NCBI GenBank assembly: GCA_903907665.1
Contig: CAIVOW010000111.1
Location: 1-11,525 of the forward strand
DNA length: 11,525 bases
From: an uncultured Actinomycetes bacterium
Lineage (GTDB): Bacteria > Actinomycetota > Actinomycetes > Nanopelagicales > Nanopelagicaceae
Direction of reading: 5' to 3'
The position numbers were made by a program, and so were the translations under genes. The first letter of the stretch is position 1, and every line of letters starts with the position of its first letter. This document shows positions 1-7,224 of this stretch, piece by piece. The notes under the pieces were generated by a model. That model was not told where the DNA came from. It made no database searches and saw only the letters and a program-made list of their open reading frames with translations.

Positions 1-335
1 GCAGTGCGTGAAATTGCCACTTTATCGCCCGGCTTACCAAGTGAAAGCACTACTGCTTGATTAGCATGGGTTGAGCCACCAGTAGAAAAGCGCGCCCAGT
101 CAGCTCCCCAGAGTTTGGCTGCAAGGGATTCTGCTTTCTCCAAAACTTTATGAGTTAATTTAATTTCATCTAAACCACCATAAAGTGGAAGATCTGAATC
201 CACAACTCGACCTAAACCTTCATCGAGCAGCGAGGCTTTGTGTTTATGGCCGGGAATCGTAAATGAAATATGGTGCGCTTCGAAGTAAGAAAGATAGGCG
301 TCAAGCAGCGGTGCGCTTGCCCGAAGTTCACTCAT
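1..335 (-). CDS. Orn/Lys/Arg-type PLP decarboxylase, N-terminal 111 residues (3' end beyond window)
   Basis: The start is the ATG at 335 and the frame is open to the left edge, giving 111 codons of a longer protein. The translation begins MSELRASAPLLDAYLSYFEA and contains PGHKHKASLLDEG (about residues 29-41), SDLPLYGGLDEIKL and STGGSTHANQAVV (about 85-97). This is the PGHK...D...GST.N pattern at the beginning of the major domain of fold-type I Orn/Lys/Arg decarboxylases, in the short form without an N-terminal wing domain. The family removes the carboxyl group of basic amino acids with pyridoxal phosphate to give polyamines or their precursors. The catalytic PLP lysine lies further on and is not in the window, so activity and substrate cannot be judged. 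The gene starts 9 bases after the ATPase F stop codon, so it is probably the last visible gene of the transporter operon. The RBS is weak (AAAG just before the ATG), which fits translation by coupling or reinitiation. Some family members are annotated only as aminotransferase-like proteins. Confidence 0.82.
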   Translation of the reverse strand, partial: MSELRASAPLLDAYLSYFEAHHISFTIPGHKHKASLLDEGLGRVVDSDLPLYGGLDEIKLTHKVLEKAESLAAKLWGADWARFSTGGSTHANQAVVLSLGKPGDKVAISRT

Positions 336-344
336 TCTTTGAGC

Positions 345-1319
345 TTAGCTTTCTGGAAAGTGGCAAGCCACAGAAGTTTTACCAAGTTGCACGAAGGCTG
401 GCTCTTGGCTGGCGCAGATATCTTGCGCTTTCCAACAACGATTGCGGAAACGACAACCCGAAGGAGGGTTGATGGGATTTGGAACGTCTCCAGTCAACCG
501 AATTCGATCACGTGCGCCAATACCATCAGGGTCGGCGTCGGGAACTGCGGACAGGAGCGCCTTGGTGTACGGGTGCCTTGGTGAGGCATACAAGGTATCG
601 CGATCGGCTACTTCTACGATTTTACCGAGATACATAACAGCTACACGCTGAGAGAAGTGGCGCACAACGGCTAAATCGTGAGCGATAAATACGAAAGCTA
701 ACGAGAACTCTCTTTGTAATTGTTGAAGTAAGTTAATAATTTGAGCTTGAATGGAGACATCCAACGCCGATACTGGTTCATCTGCAACAATCAATTTAGG
801 CCGAACGGCAAGGGCTCGAGCAATTCCAATGCGCTGGCGCTGTCCACCTGAAAATTCATGCGGATAGCGGTTGTAGTGCTCGGGATTGAGGCCAACGATT
901 TCAAGAAGTTCCTGAACGGCTTTTTTTACGCCGCCTTCAGGCTTTATTTTATTGATATCAAAACTTGTGCCAATAATTGTGCCAACGGTATGTCGCGGAT
1001 TTAGAGAAGCGTAAGGATCTTGGAAAATCATCTGCATATGTGTACGAATTGGACGAAGATCACCGGCAGATAAATTTGAAATATCTTGCCCATCAAATTC
1101 AATGCTGCCAGCTGTAGGCTCTATCAATCGAGTAATAAGTCTTCCGGTTGTTGATTTACCACATCCAGATTCACCAACCAGGCCGAGTGCTTCACCTGAG
1201 GCTAATTCAAAAGAAATATTATCGACTGCCTGAACGACCGGGCCATCAGTGAAGAGCCCGGTCTTGGCGGTCGGAAAATGTTTAGTGAGTCCTGAAACTT
1301 TTAAAAGAGGAGTGGTCAT
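345..1319 (-). CDS. dppF: Peptide ABC transporter ATP-binding protein, DppF/OppF type
   Basis: 324 residues, the usual length for the family. It is one of two ATPase subunits driving a Dpp/Opp-type importer from the cytoplasmic face of the membrane. Visible motifs, in order, are Walker A GESGCGKST (49-57), Q-loop glutamine 100 in MIFQDPYASLNP, signature FSGGQ (156-160), Walker B LIVADE (176-181), D-loop SALD and H-loop His214. The DPYASLNPRHTVG stretch is typical of the F rather than the D subunit. The C-terminal oligopeptide extension (HPYTKALLSAVP onward) holds four cysteines, C289, C295, C302 and C319, in the spacing reported to bind a 4Fe-4S cluster in some Opp/Dpp ATPases. The ATG overlaps the stop of the upstream ATPase gene as ATGA, so translational coupling is likely. 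All catalytic motifs look intact. The transported substrate cannot be told from this subunit. Confidence 0.95.
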   Translation of the reverse strand: MTTPLLKVSGLTKHFPTAKTGLFTDGPVVQAVDNISFELASGEALGLVGESGCGKSTTGRLITRLIEPTAGSIEFDGQDISNLSAGDLRPIRTHMQMIFQDPYASLNPRHTVGTIIGTSFDINKIKPEGGVKKAVQELLEIVGLNPEHYNRYPHEFSGGQRQRIGIARALAVRPKLIVADEPVSALDVSIQAQIINLLQQLQREFSLAFVFIAHDLAVVRHFSQRVAVMYLGKIVEVADRDTLYASPRHPYTKALLSAVPDADPDGIGARDRIRLTGDVPNPINPPSGCRFRNRCWKAQDICASQEPAFVQLGKTSVACHFPES

Positions 1320-2341
1320 AGGAAGGGCCTCACTTCAGAATCAAAAATACTCACTCGGTTGTTATGATCTAAATGGCAGCGCACGGCATGGCCAGAACTA
1401 CCCGGAATCTCAATTAGATCTGGCACTTGCACAGAGCATGCGCCACCCACACGGTCAACGTACTTACAGCGCGGATTGAAGGAGCAGCCCGTAGGAGGAT
1501 TGATCAAACTTGGGGGAGTTCCTTCAATAAATGGAAGGGAGATCGTTGGGTCGCCAGTTAAGCGTGGGATCGAGGAGAGTAAGCCCCACGCATATGGATG
1601 CTGGGGATTCTTAAGCAAATCGCGAGTACTTCCGCCTTCAATTTCACGACCTGCATACATCAATAAAATATCATCCGCAATTTCGGCGACAACGCCTAAA
1701 TCATGAGTTATCAAAATGATTGCAGAGCCAAATTCCTTTTGAAGATCGCGAAGTAAATCAAGAATCTGAGCCTGAACCGTTACATCAAGAGCAGTCGTTG
1801 GTTCATCGGCAATGAGAAGTGATGGATTGCATGAAAGTGCCATCGCAATCATGGCGCGCTGGCGCATACCACCAGAAAATTGATGCGGATAAGATTCGGC
1901 GCGTTTTGCGGGATCTGGGATTCCCACAAGATCGAGCATTTCAATTGCACGGGTCTCGGCTGCTTTTTTAGAGACATTATTATGAACTCGATACGCTTCT
2001 GCAATTTGATTTCCAACGGTGTAATAAGGGTGAAGAGCAGCAAGTGCATCTTGAAAAATCATAGCCATGCTCTTGCCACGAAGCTCTCGAACTTCGCTTT
2101 CAGATGAGGCTACAACGTCAATGCCATCGACCAGAATTTCTCCACTTACTTGGGCGCGAGACTCTTTGTGAAGTCCCATGATTGCCAAGCTTGTTACAGA
2201 TTTACCAGAGCCAGATTCGCCAACAATTCCAAGGGTCTTTCCCTTTTCTAGGGTGAAACTGATTCCATCGACTGCCTTAACAATTCCATCATCAGTTGGG
2301 AAATGAACTTTAAGGTCTTTTACTGAAAGATATGGCGTCAC
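1316..2341 (-). CDS. dppD: Peptide ABC transporter ATP-binding protein, DppD/OppD type
   Basis: 341 residues, the partner ATPase of the F subunit. Motifs seen are Walker A GESGSGKS (41-48), Q-loop glutamine 97 in MIFQDALAALHP, signature FSGGM (155-159), Walker B LLIADE (175-180), D-loop TALD and H-loop His213. The degenerate signature FSGGM and the MIFQD.L.ALHP stretch are usual for D subunits. The C-terminal extension (NPQHPYAWGLLSSIPRL onward) carries four cysteines, C286, C292, C302 and C322, again in the pattern linked to an iron-sulfur cluster in this family. The start is GTG at 2341, overlapping the permease B stop as GTGA. An AAGGTGAG ribosome site lies a few bases upstream, which supports this start. 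The C-terminus runs about 20 residues past the last conserved cysteine with no recognisable motif. Confidence 0.95.
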   Translation of the reverse strand: MTPYLSVKDLKVHFPTDDGIVKAVDGISFTLEKGKTLGIVGESGSGKSVTSLAIMGLHKESRAQVSGEILVDGIDVVASSESEVRELRGKSMAMIFQDALAALHPYYTVGNQIAEAYRVHNNVSKKAAETRAIEMLDLVGIPDPAKRAESYPHQFSGGMRQRAMIAMALSCNPSLLIADEPTTALDVTVQAQILDLLRDLQKEFGSAIILITHDLGVVAEIADDILLMYAGREIEGGSTRDLLKNPQHPYAWGLLSSIPRLTGDPTISLPFIEGTPPSLINPPTGCSFNPRCKYVDRVGGACSVQVPDLIEIPGSSGHAVRCHLDHNNRVSIFDSEVRPFL

Positions 2342-3327
2342 TTGAGTCTCACCTTCGGATCAAGTCGGCTGTAGAGAAGATCGACAAGAATGTTTGCTGA
2401 AACAATGAAGAAGGCAGCGAACATAACAGTTCCAACTATGACAGGAAGGTCGACATTTGAAACAGCATCAGTTGCGAGTCTTCCAAGTCCAGGGATATTA
2501 AATACGTATTCGGTGATGACCGCGCCGCCAAGTAGCTGTCCAAGATCCAAACCAAAGACGGTAACTATGGGTGTTATTGCAGCGCGCAAGACGTGCTTTA
2601 GGTTAACTCTAGTTTTGCTTAATCCTTTAGCGCGAGCAGTGCGAATATAGTCTTCGCTCATAATTTCTAGCATGCCAGATCGTGTTAATCGGGCATAAAT
2701 AGCTGACAATAGGAATGCCAAGGTGATCCAAGGCAATAACATCTCGGCGAACCACTCTTTGGGGTTCTGAAGCGGAGATACATAGCCTGGTGAGCGTAAA
2801 ATTTGTAACTTATCGACAAAAATAAATTGTAAAACAAGGCCGACAAAGTAAATTTGAAGTGAAGCGCCGCCTAAGGCAAAAGTTTGTGCGGCCTTGTCAA
2901 TCCATGTGCCTCGTCGTAGTGCCGAAATAATGCCTGTGAGCAGGCCAACGAGTAACCAGAGAATTGATGCACCAAATGCAACTGAAAGAGTCGCAGGCAG
3001 GCGATCGCGAATTAAGAAAGTAACGGGCTCATCAGTTTGGTATGAATACCCAAGGCACGGAGCAGGACAATGAATTTGGGCAGTTGTACCCTTGAGATAA
3101 TCTCGCCCGACAAAAATACCTTTGACAAAACGTGCATATTGAACGGTAACCGGCTGATCAATTTCAAGTGTGTGCCGGATTTTCGCAATCAATTCCGGTG
3201 TACATGCTTTACCGCACGCTAAACGTGCAGGATCGGCTGGGAGAATATAGAAAATACCGAATACAACTGCACTGACGATTGTCAGCACAATTCCACCACC
3301 TACAAGGCGGCGCACTAGGTATCTCAT
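2338..3327 (-). CDS. dppB: Peptide ABC transporter permease, DppB/OppB type
   Basis: 329-residue integral membrane protein, one half of the translocation channel. It opens with MRYLVRRLVGG and a first membrane helix at about 11-29. An extracytoplasmic loop follows, then RDRLPATLSVAFGA (107-120) leading into the BPD_transp_1 domain with about five further hydrophobic helices. The EAA-like coupling loop that contacts the ATPases is SEDYIRTARAKG with the following VLRAAITPI (about 224-254). The terminal RLDPKVRL is typical of this family. The large outer loop (about 30-105) contains two CxxxC motifs, C38/C42 and C87/C91, a form I associate with actinobacterial DppB proteins. The ATG at 3327 is preceded by AAGGAGAA, a good ribosome site, although a strong hairpin lies between this gene and the upstream binding-protein gene. 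The 3' end overlaps the D ATPase by 4 bases. Confidence 0.95.
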   Translation of the reverse strand: MRYLVRRLVGGGIVLTIVSAVVFGIFYILPADPARLACGKACTPELIAKIRHTLEIDQPVTVQYARFVKGIFVGRDYLKGTTAQIHCPAPCLGYSYQTDEPVTFLIRDRLPATLSVAFGASILWLLVGLLTGIISALRRGTWIDKAAQTFALGGASLQIYFVGLVLQFIFVDKLQILRSPGYVSPLQNPKEWFAEMLLPWITLAFLLSAIYARLTRSGMLEIMSEDYIRTARAKGLSKTRVNLKHVLRAAITPIVTVFGLDLGQLLGGAVITEYVFNIPGLGRLATDAVSNVDLPVIVGTVMFAAFFIVSANILVDLLYSRLDPKVRLK

Positions 3328-3361
3328 TATTCTCCTTCAGCTTTGATTTATTAACTTAAGA

Positions 3362-3391
3362 AATCCGATGGCGGTGACCCGCCATCGGATT
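3362..3391 (-). terminator. Intercistronic stem-loop after the binding-protein gene (attenuator or mRNA stabiliser)
   Basis: The segment is a perfect 13-bp inverted repeat: AATCCGATGGCGG, a four-base loop at 3375-3378, then its exact complement. In transcript direction it sits about 50 bases after the binding-protein stop and about 35 bases before the permease B start. Only a short, interrupted U stretch (TTTCTT on the minus strand) follows, so it may terminate only part of the transcripts. Such hairpins between a binding-protein gene and its permease genes are known to raise the binding protein to permease ratio by partial termination or by blocking 3' exonucleases. The structure is seen directly; its function is inferred. 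Confidence 0.75.
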
Positions 3392-3439
3392 CTCTGTAAC
3401 CAGTATTAACTTATTTTTAGTCTATGGCTAGCTAACTTC

Positions 3440-5158
3440 TTACTTCTTAACGTATGCATTAAGAGGAGAGAGAGTTCCATAACCACCATCAGCCTGTGCT
3501 CCACCAATACCTGAACCAACAAGGAAGTTGGAAGTTTCGATGAATGTAGGCATAACGGCTGCATAGTCCTTAATCAACTTCTGCTCAATGTCTCCAAGTT
3601 GAGTTTCTTGTGCATCAGTTGAGCTTGCCTTATCAGCGTTACGGAATAGAGCCTGGATTCCAGGAATATTCTGACGTGAGTAGTTTGAGTGAGCATCTGT
3701 CTTAGTCATTGTGCGTCCATCAAGAAGTGCAAGCACAACTCCTGATGCAGCTGGCCAGTCAAAGCCCCATGATGTTTGAATAACATCTGGCTCATTAGGA
3801 ACACCACGCTTTGCAATTGCTGTGTAGTAACCAGCACGTGGAAGCTTTTGCATCGTGACTTTAAAGCCAACAGCTTGAAGAGCAGCTTGAGCTGCTGCAG
3901 CACGTTGTGGCTCTACGCCCTTATCGCGGTAAGCAAGGATCAGAGACTTCTGAGCCTTTGTTACACCCTTGAGAAGAGATTTTGCCGCAGCAACCTGAGC
4001 TTCTGGATGAGTGTGAACATCGCGACCACAAATTTCGAAGTTGCGATAAGCCGGATCGATAAAGGTAGGAATCAATGAGTTGGTGTAAGCACCAGCAAGT
4101 GGTCCGCCAGCAGCCAAGAGGACTGTCTTTAGATCAATTGCACATTGAATTGCCTTACGCACGTTTGAGTTCTTGACTGTATCCATATTGATTGCCAAGT
4201 AGCGGACGTACGGATCATTAAAACGCACGAATCGATCTGCGTATTTAGAATTTCCAACGACGGTTCCAAGGTTAGTAACAACTTGAGTGTCAAGAGACAT
4301 TCCTGTTCGTGCATCTCCAGAATCGGAAACAAGCGATTGCTCGAGAGCGTTCTGCTCGAATCCAAACTTCACTTTGATTGTGTCTGGGAAGTCGTGACGA
4401 ATTGGGTCTGTCTTTGGATCCCAGTTTGCGTTGCGGACCAAAGTCATCTGCTTGTTACGGTCATAGGATTCGATCTTGTAAGGTCCGGTGGACATTGGGT
4501 GCAAGTCATAGTTCTGCTTCGTATCCTTAGCAACTGGAACTGGTGAGAATGCTCCAAAAGTAGTTACGTATGCGAAGTAAGGCACCTTTTGTGCGAGCTT
4601 GAAGGAGATTGAATCTCCAGAACAAGTCACAGATGTAAGGTCCTTAGTTGGAGTTGTGTATGGACCAGCATAACCAGTTGGGTTCGCCAAGAAGTCATGG
4701 GCATACGTTGTTCCACCATCTAGGACATCGTCGTTATAGGTACGTTCAATACCGTACTTCATATCCGCACAAGTAGCAGTTGTTCCATCTTCGTACTTGA
4801 TACCAGAACGAAGTTTGAAGGTCCAGTTAAGGCCGCCATCTTTTGTTGTACCGAGGTCAGAAGCTAAATCTGGAACCAACTCAGTCTTACCATTTATGGT
4901 GCGATATTGAGTCAGCGTACGAATGAAGAAGCGGTAGAAATCAAGAGTTCCACCAACGTAGTTACGTGCAGGATCAACGTGTTCGAAGTCGCCCTGATTT
5001 AGGATGTTAAGTGTTCCACCTGATACTGCGCCTGCCACGGCTGGAGCTGGTCCATTCCATGAAGCATTTGCAGCATTTGCAGATGGGATTGCGTAGAGAG
5101 CCGTGGCCGCAAGAGCAGCTACAGCAACCACGAGTCCAGCTTTGCGATGAAGTGTCAT
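3440..5158 (-). CDS. dppA: Extracellular peptide-type substrate-binding protein (SBP_bac_5 family)
   Basis: 572 residues, slightly longer than the classical DppA. A Sec signal peptide is clear: MTLHRKAG, a hydrophobic core at about 8-23, then a likely cleavage after ANA at 29. There is no lipobox cysteine and no C-terminal anchor. Mature-protein landmarks are GGTLNILNQGDFEHVDPARNY (47-67, actinobacterial style), WTFKLRSGIKYEDGTTATCADM (112-133) and TGPYKIESYDRN (224-235), all typical of SBP_bac_5. The cysteines fall as two likely disulfide pairs, C130/C179 and C339/C377 (pairing inferred). It captures the substrate outside the cell and delivers it to the B/C permeases. The ATG at 5158 has a weak ribosome site (GGAT about nine bases upstream) and follows directly on the TAG of a possible 11-codon upstream reading frame. 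The substrate may be di- or oligopeptides, but this family also includes binders of other small molecules. Confidence 0.93.
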   Translation of the reverse strand: MTLHRKAGLVVAVAALAATALYAIPSANAANASWNGPAPAVAGAVSGGTLNILNQGDFEHVDPARNYVGGTLDFYRFFIRTLTQYRTINGKTELVPDLASDLGTTKDGGLNWTFKLRSGIKYEDGTTATCADMKYGIERTYNDDVLDGGTTYAHDFLANPTGYAGPYTTPTKDLTSVTCSGDSISFKLAQKVPYFAYVTTFGAFSPVPVAKDTKQNYDLHPMSTGPYKIESYDRNKQMTLVRNANWDPKTDPIRHDFPDTIKVKFGFEQNALEQSLVSDSGDARTGMSLDTQVVTNLGTVVGNSKYADRFVRFNDPYVRYLAINMDTVKNSNVRKAIQCAIDLKTVLLAAGGPLAGAYTNSLIPTFIDPAYRNFEICGRDVHTHPEAQVAAAKSLLKGVTKAQKSLILAYRDKGVEPQRAAAAQAALQAVGFKVTMQKLPRAGYYTAIAKRGVPNEPDVIQTSWGFDWPAASGVVLALLDGRTMTKTDAHSNYSRQNIPGIQALFRNADKASSTDAQETQLGDIEQKLIKDYAAVMPTFIETSNFLVGSGIGGAQADGGYGTLSPLNAYVKK

Positions 5159-5194
5159 CTAGGCTTTATCCGTTTCTGTGAGGGTCTTTCTCAT
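5159..5194 (-). CDS. Possible 11-codon upstream reading frame abutting the binding-protein start
   Basis: In the 80-base gap between permease C and the binding-protein gene, an ATG at 5194 opens the frame MRKTLTETDKA and ends at a TAG that directly touches the ATG of the binding protein. Such an arrangement could allow translation reinitiation, which would offset the poor ribosome site of the large gene. There is no good ribosome site in front of this ATG, and an open frame of this size arises easily by chance, so I regard it as weakly supported. Confidence 0.2.
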   Translation of the reverse strand: MRKTLTETDKA

Positions 5195-5238
5195 ATGAGG
5201 GTTATTAAGTTGTATTGCTTTTATTTCACGTGATGTGA

Positions 5239-6204
5239 TCATCGAGCACTCTTTGGATCTAGCGCATCACGTACGCTGTCTCCAAAGAGGTTGAAGCCCA
5301 ATACTAGGAGGAATAATCCGATGCCCGGGATAAAGGTGTACATCGGATCTACACCATAAAACGGTACGGATTGAAGCAACATGGCTCCCCAGTCAGATGC
5401 AGGTTCAATAACGCCAGCACCTAAAAACGTTAATGCAGCTTCCGTAGTGATAAAGGATGGAATGTTCAGAGCAACCGTAACGAGAATTGGCGCCCAAAGG
5501 TTTGGCAGAATTTGTTTAAATACTAGATGAGGCCGAGATGCTCCAAGTGCGCGTGCTGCTTCGACGAATTCTCTTTCACGTAGTGAAATTACTTGACCAC
5601 GAACAATGCGGGCAATGTATGGCCAGCCAAATGTTGCCATCACAATGATCATGACTGGAATACGTGCGGCATTTCCCTGAGGGACTCCTGCATTTTCTAA
5701 GACAGATTCAAGTACCGGGGTGATTGCGAGTGCGAAAAGAATGGATGGGAAAGCCATCACAATTTCCAGGACTCGAGAAATTAGTTGGTCTATTTTTCCG
5801 CCAAAAAATCCAGAAATTAATCCTGCTAATACACCGATTACGGTTGCCACTGCGGTCGCCGCAAGGGCAATCAATAGAGAGGTACGTGCCCCAAAAACAA
5901 AACGTAGAAAGACGTCTCGACCCGTGCGTGGTTCGACACCGAACCAGTGATGTCCGCTCACTCCACCAAGGGCTCCATGCGGAAGAGCGCCGCGCATTGC
6001 ATCCAAAGTATCTGGATGGAACGCATCTGGAGTTGTTTTCATAATTGCTTCAAAGATTGGCGAGGCAGCTGCTAACAATATAAATAAGATCACGACAGAT
6101 AATGAAACCCATGCGGTTTTATCACGCTTTAGTTTTTCCCAAGCGATTCGGCTGGGTGAGCGACCTTGAATCTGCTTTTCGCCCAACACGCTAACTCCGG
6201 ACAT
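5239..6204 (-). CDS. dppC: Peptide ABC transporter permease, DppC/OppC type
   Basis: Second membrane half of the importer, 321 residues from the ATG at 6204. A cytoplasmic N-terminus (SPSRIAWEKLKRDKTAW) leads into the first helix at about 32-52. Then come the outer loop HHWFGVEPRTGRDVFLR and GARTSL (about 85-110), typical of the OppC N-terminal region. The BPD_transp_1 domain follows, with EAA loop EREFVEAARALGA and QILPN (about 210-235). The protein ends FGDSVRDALDPKSAR, matching the usual FGD..RD.LDP.. terminus. An in-frame GTG at 6234 would add 10 residues. I prefer the ATG because GGGAG lies just upstream of it, the GTG has no ribosome site, and the candidate transcription start falls at about 6231, inside that GTG. 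This is the first gene of the operon, ahead of the binding protein, which differs from the A-B-C-D-F order of E. coli. Confidence 0.93.
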   Translation of the reverse strand: MSGVSVLGEKQIQGRSPSRIAWEKLKRDKTAWVSLSVVILFILLAAASPIFEAIMKTTPDAFHPDTLDAMRGALPHGALGGVSGHHWFGVEPRTGRDVFLRFVFGARTSLLIALAATAVATVIGVLAGLISGFFGGKIDQLISRVLEIVMAFPSILFALAITPVLESVLENAGVPQGNAARIPVMIIVMATFGWPYIARIVRGQVISLREREFVEAARALGASRPHLVFKQILPNLWAPILVTVALNIPSFITTEAALTFLGAGVIEPASDWGAMLLQSVPFYGVDPMYTFIPGIGLFLLVLGFNLFGDSVRDALDPKSAR

Positions 6205-6208
6205 CGCA

Positions 6209-6213
6209 CTCCC
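6209..6213 (-). promoter_or_regulatory. Ribosome binding site deciding the dppC start
   Basis: On the minus strand GGGAG is followed by four bases and then the ATG at 6204. The spacing is a little short, but nothing comparable precedes the alternative GTG at 6234. This supports the 321-residue form of permease C. Confidence 0.45.
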
Positions 6214-6237
6214 AATTCTTCTCTTGCAGTTCACCTA

Positions 6238-6267
6238 AATTTAATCTGCTTGTGAGCAGGCTCGCTA
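6238..6267 (-). promoter_or_regulatory. Candidate promoter of the dpp operon
   Basis: Reading the minus strand, TAGCGA (6267-6262) and TAAATT (6243-6238) are separated by 18 bases. They give a weak -35 and a reasonable TAnnnT-type -10, with transcription expected to start at about 6231, 27 bases before the ATG of permease C. The spacer contains a short inverted repeat, CTGCT-CACA-AGCAG, which could be an operator or chance. This is the only gap upstream of the six-gene run large enough for its main promoter, but the assignment rests on motif similarity only. Confidence 0.35.
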
Positions 6268-6309
6268 TCGTAAGGCAACTTTTGGGTGGTCGCCACTCAG
6301 CCCGCGCCC

Positions 6310-6322
6310 TAATCTAAGCCTG
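6310..6322 (+). promoter_or_regulatory. Candidate -10 element for a leaderless DUF2236 transcript
   Basis: TAATCT at 6310-6315 is followed by six bases and then the GTG start at 6322, so transcription initiating about seven bases after the -10 would begin on the start codon. No ribosome site is present upstream of the GTG. No good -35 is seen at the usual distance; the nearest TTGG-like sequence at 6282-6287 is too far away. Confidence 0.4.
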
Positions 6323-7224
6323 TGATCATTAATCGCCTTATGGCGCCAGTTGCCAATCGATTTAGAGAGATGGTCTCAGGAGAGCCCAATGGGCGTCCGG
6401 AGTGGGTGAAATACATTGAAGAGGGCGAGGACGAGGGGTTATTTGGGCCTGATAGCGCGGTCTGGCAGGTGCATGGCAGTGTCGCCACGCTAATAGGGGG
6501 GATTAGAGCCCTACTGCTGCAAGCAGCCCATCCTGCTGCGCTCGCTGGAGTAGCCACTCACTCACGCTATGAAACTGATCTGTTGGGTCGACTTGAGGGA
6601 ACTTCTCGCTGGCTCACCATTACTACTTTTGGCTCAAAAACGGCGATTGCTCGCGAAGCTGCCCGCGTAAATGAGATGCACAAGCGAGTGAACGGAGATT
6701 TTGTTCAAAAAGATGGCAAGAGCGCACCCTATTCAGCTCGAGATCCACAATTCTTATTATGGGTGCATTGCGCTTTTACCGAATCATTCCTCTTCGCCCA
6801 TCAAGCATGCGGGTACCCAATTACCACGAGCGCAGATGAATATGTAAATGAATGGCGATTGAGCGGTGAACAGTTAGGTTTGATTGGAGCTCCAGCGTCG
6901 GTTGCGGAATTGAAATCGACTATGGATGATTTTATGAAAAGGGAACTTTCGTACTCACCGACGACTCACGAGGTTGTGAAATTTATTTTGAAGCCACCTT
7001 TTGGGGTTATGAGTCTTTTCTTTTATCGCATTCTCTTGAAGGCCGCCATTATCACTTTGACAGATTCGGAACGAGAATTATTGCGACTGAAGAAACCCCG
7101 AAGGATCTGGTTGCAGATTGCTAAGTTCAGTTTGAAAATTCTTAAGGGAGCCTTGGGGGATAGACCTCCCTCGCATGACGCGGCCATGAATCGAATATCC
7201 CGCTTACGAGGAACGGTAATTTAG
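6322..7224 (+). CDS. DUF2236 / MpaB-like oxygenase-family protein
   Basis: 300 residues, typical of the short bacterial DUF2236 (ER-bound oxygenase MpaB/MpaB'/Lcp catalytic domain) proteins. Conserved blocks include AVWQVHGSVATLIGGIRALL (46-65), LQAAHPAALAGVATHS (66-81), RVNEMHKRVNG (115-125) and the aspartate/tryptophan/histidine stretch DPQFLLWVHCAFTESFL (141-157). Histidines 51, 70, 80, 120, 149 and 160 lie in or beside these blocks and are candidates for heme or metal contact. Characterised relatives are the rubber-cleaving Lcp, a b-type heme oxygenase, and the fungal MpaB oxygenase; for most bacterial members the substrate is unknown. There is no signal peptide, so a cytoplasmic location is likely. 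The start is GTG without a ribosome site and probably leaderless. The stop codon lies inside a palindrome that belongs to the promoter of the next gene. The protein is divergent from the dpp operon and may be unrelated to it. Confidence 0.88.
   Translation: MIINRLMAPVANRFREMVSGEPNGRPEWVKYIEEGEDEGLFGPDSAVWQVHGSVATLIGGIRALLLQAAHPAALAGVATHSRYETDLLGRLEGTSRWLTITTFGSKTAIAREAARVNEMHKRVNGDFVQKDGKSAPYSARDPQFLLWVHCAFTESFLFAHQACGYPITTSADEYVNEWRLSGEQLGLIGAPASVAELKSTMDDFMKRELSYSPTTHEVVKFILKPPFGVMSLFFYRILLKAAIITLTDSERELLRLKKPRRIWLQIAKFSLKILKGALGDRPPSHDAAMNRISRLRGTVI

Noticed and set aside
263..651. Plus-strand open frames across the decarboxylase-ATPase F junction
   Set aside because: They overlap two recognised minus-strand genes and their translations show no domain or plausible composition.
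3706..4546. Several open frames of 65-100 codons on both strands inside the first binding-protein gene
   Set aside because: They lie wholly within a long, well-supported gene, lack ribosome sites and family motifs, and are what codon bias produces in other frames.
5190..5199. CTCATATGAG palindrome upstream of the first binding-protein gene
   Set aside because: A ten-base palindrome without a neighbouring promoter or repeat is too weak to call an operator.
5226..5233. TCACGTGA palindrome between permease C and the binding-protein gene
   Set aside because: It is only eight bases with no second copy or clearly spaced promoter elements; it may be chance.
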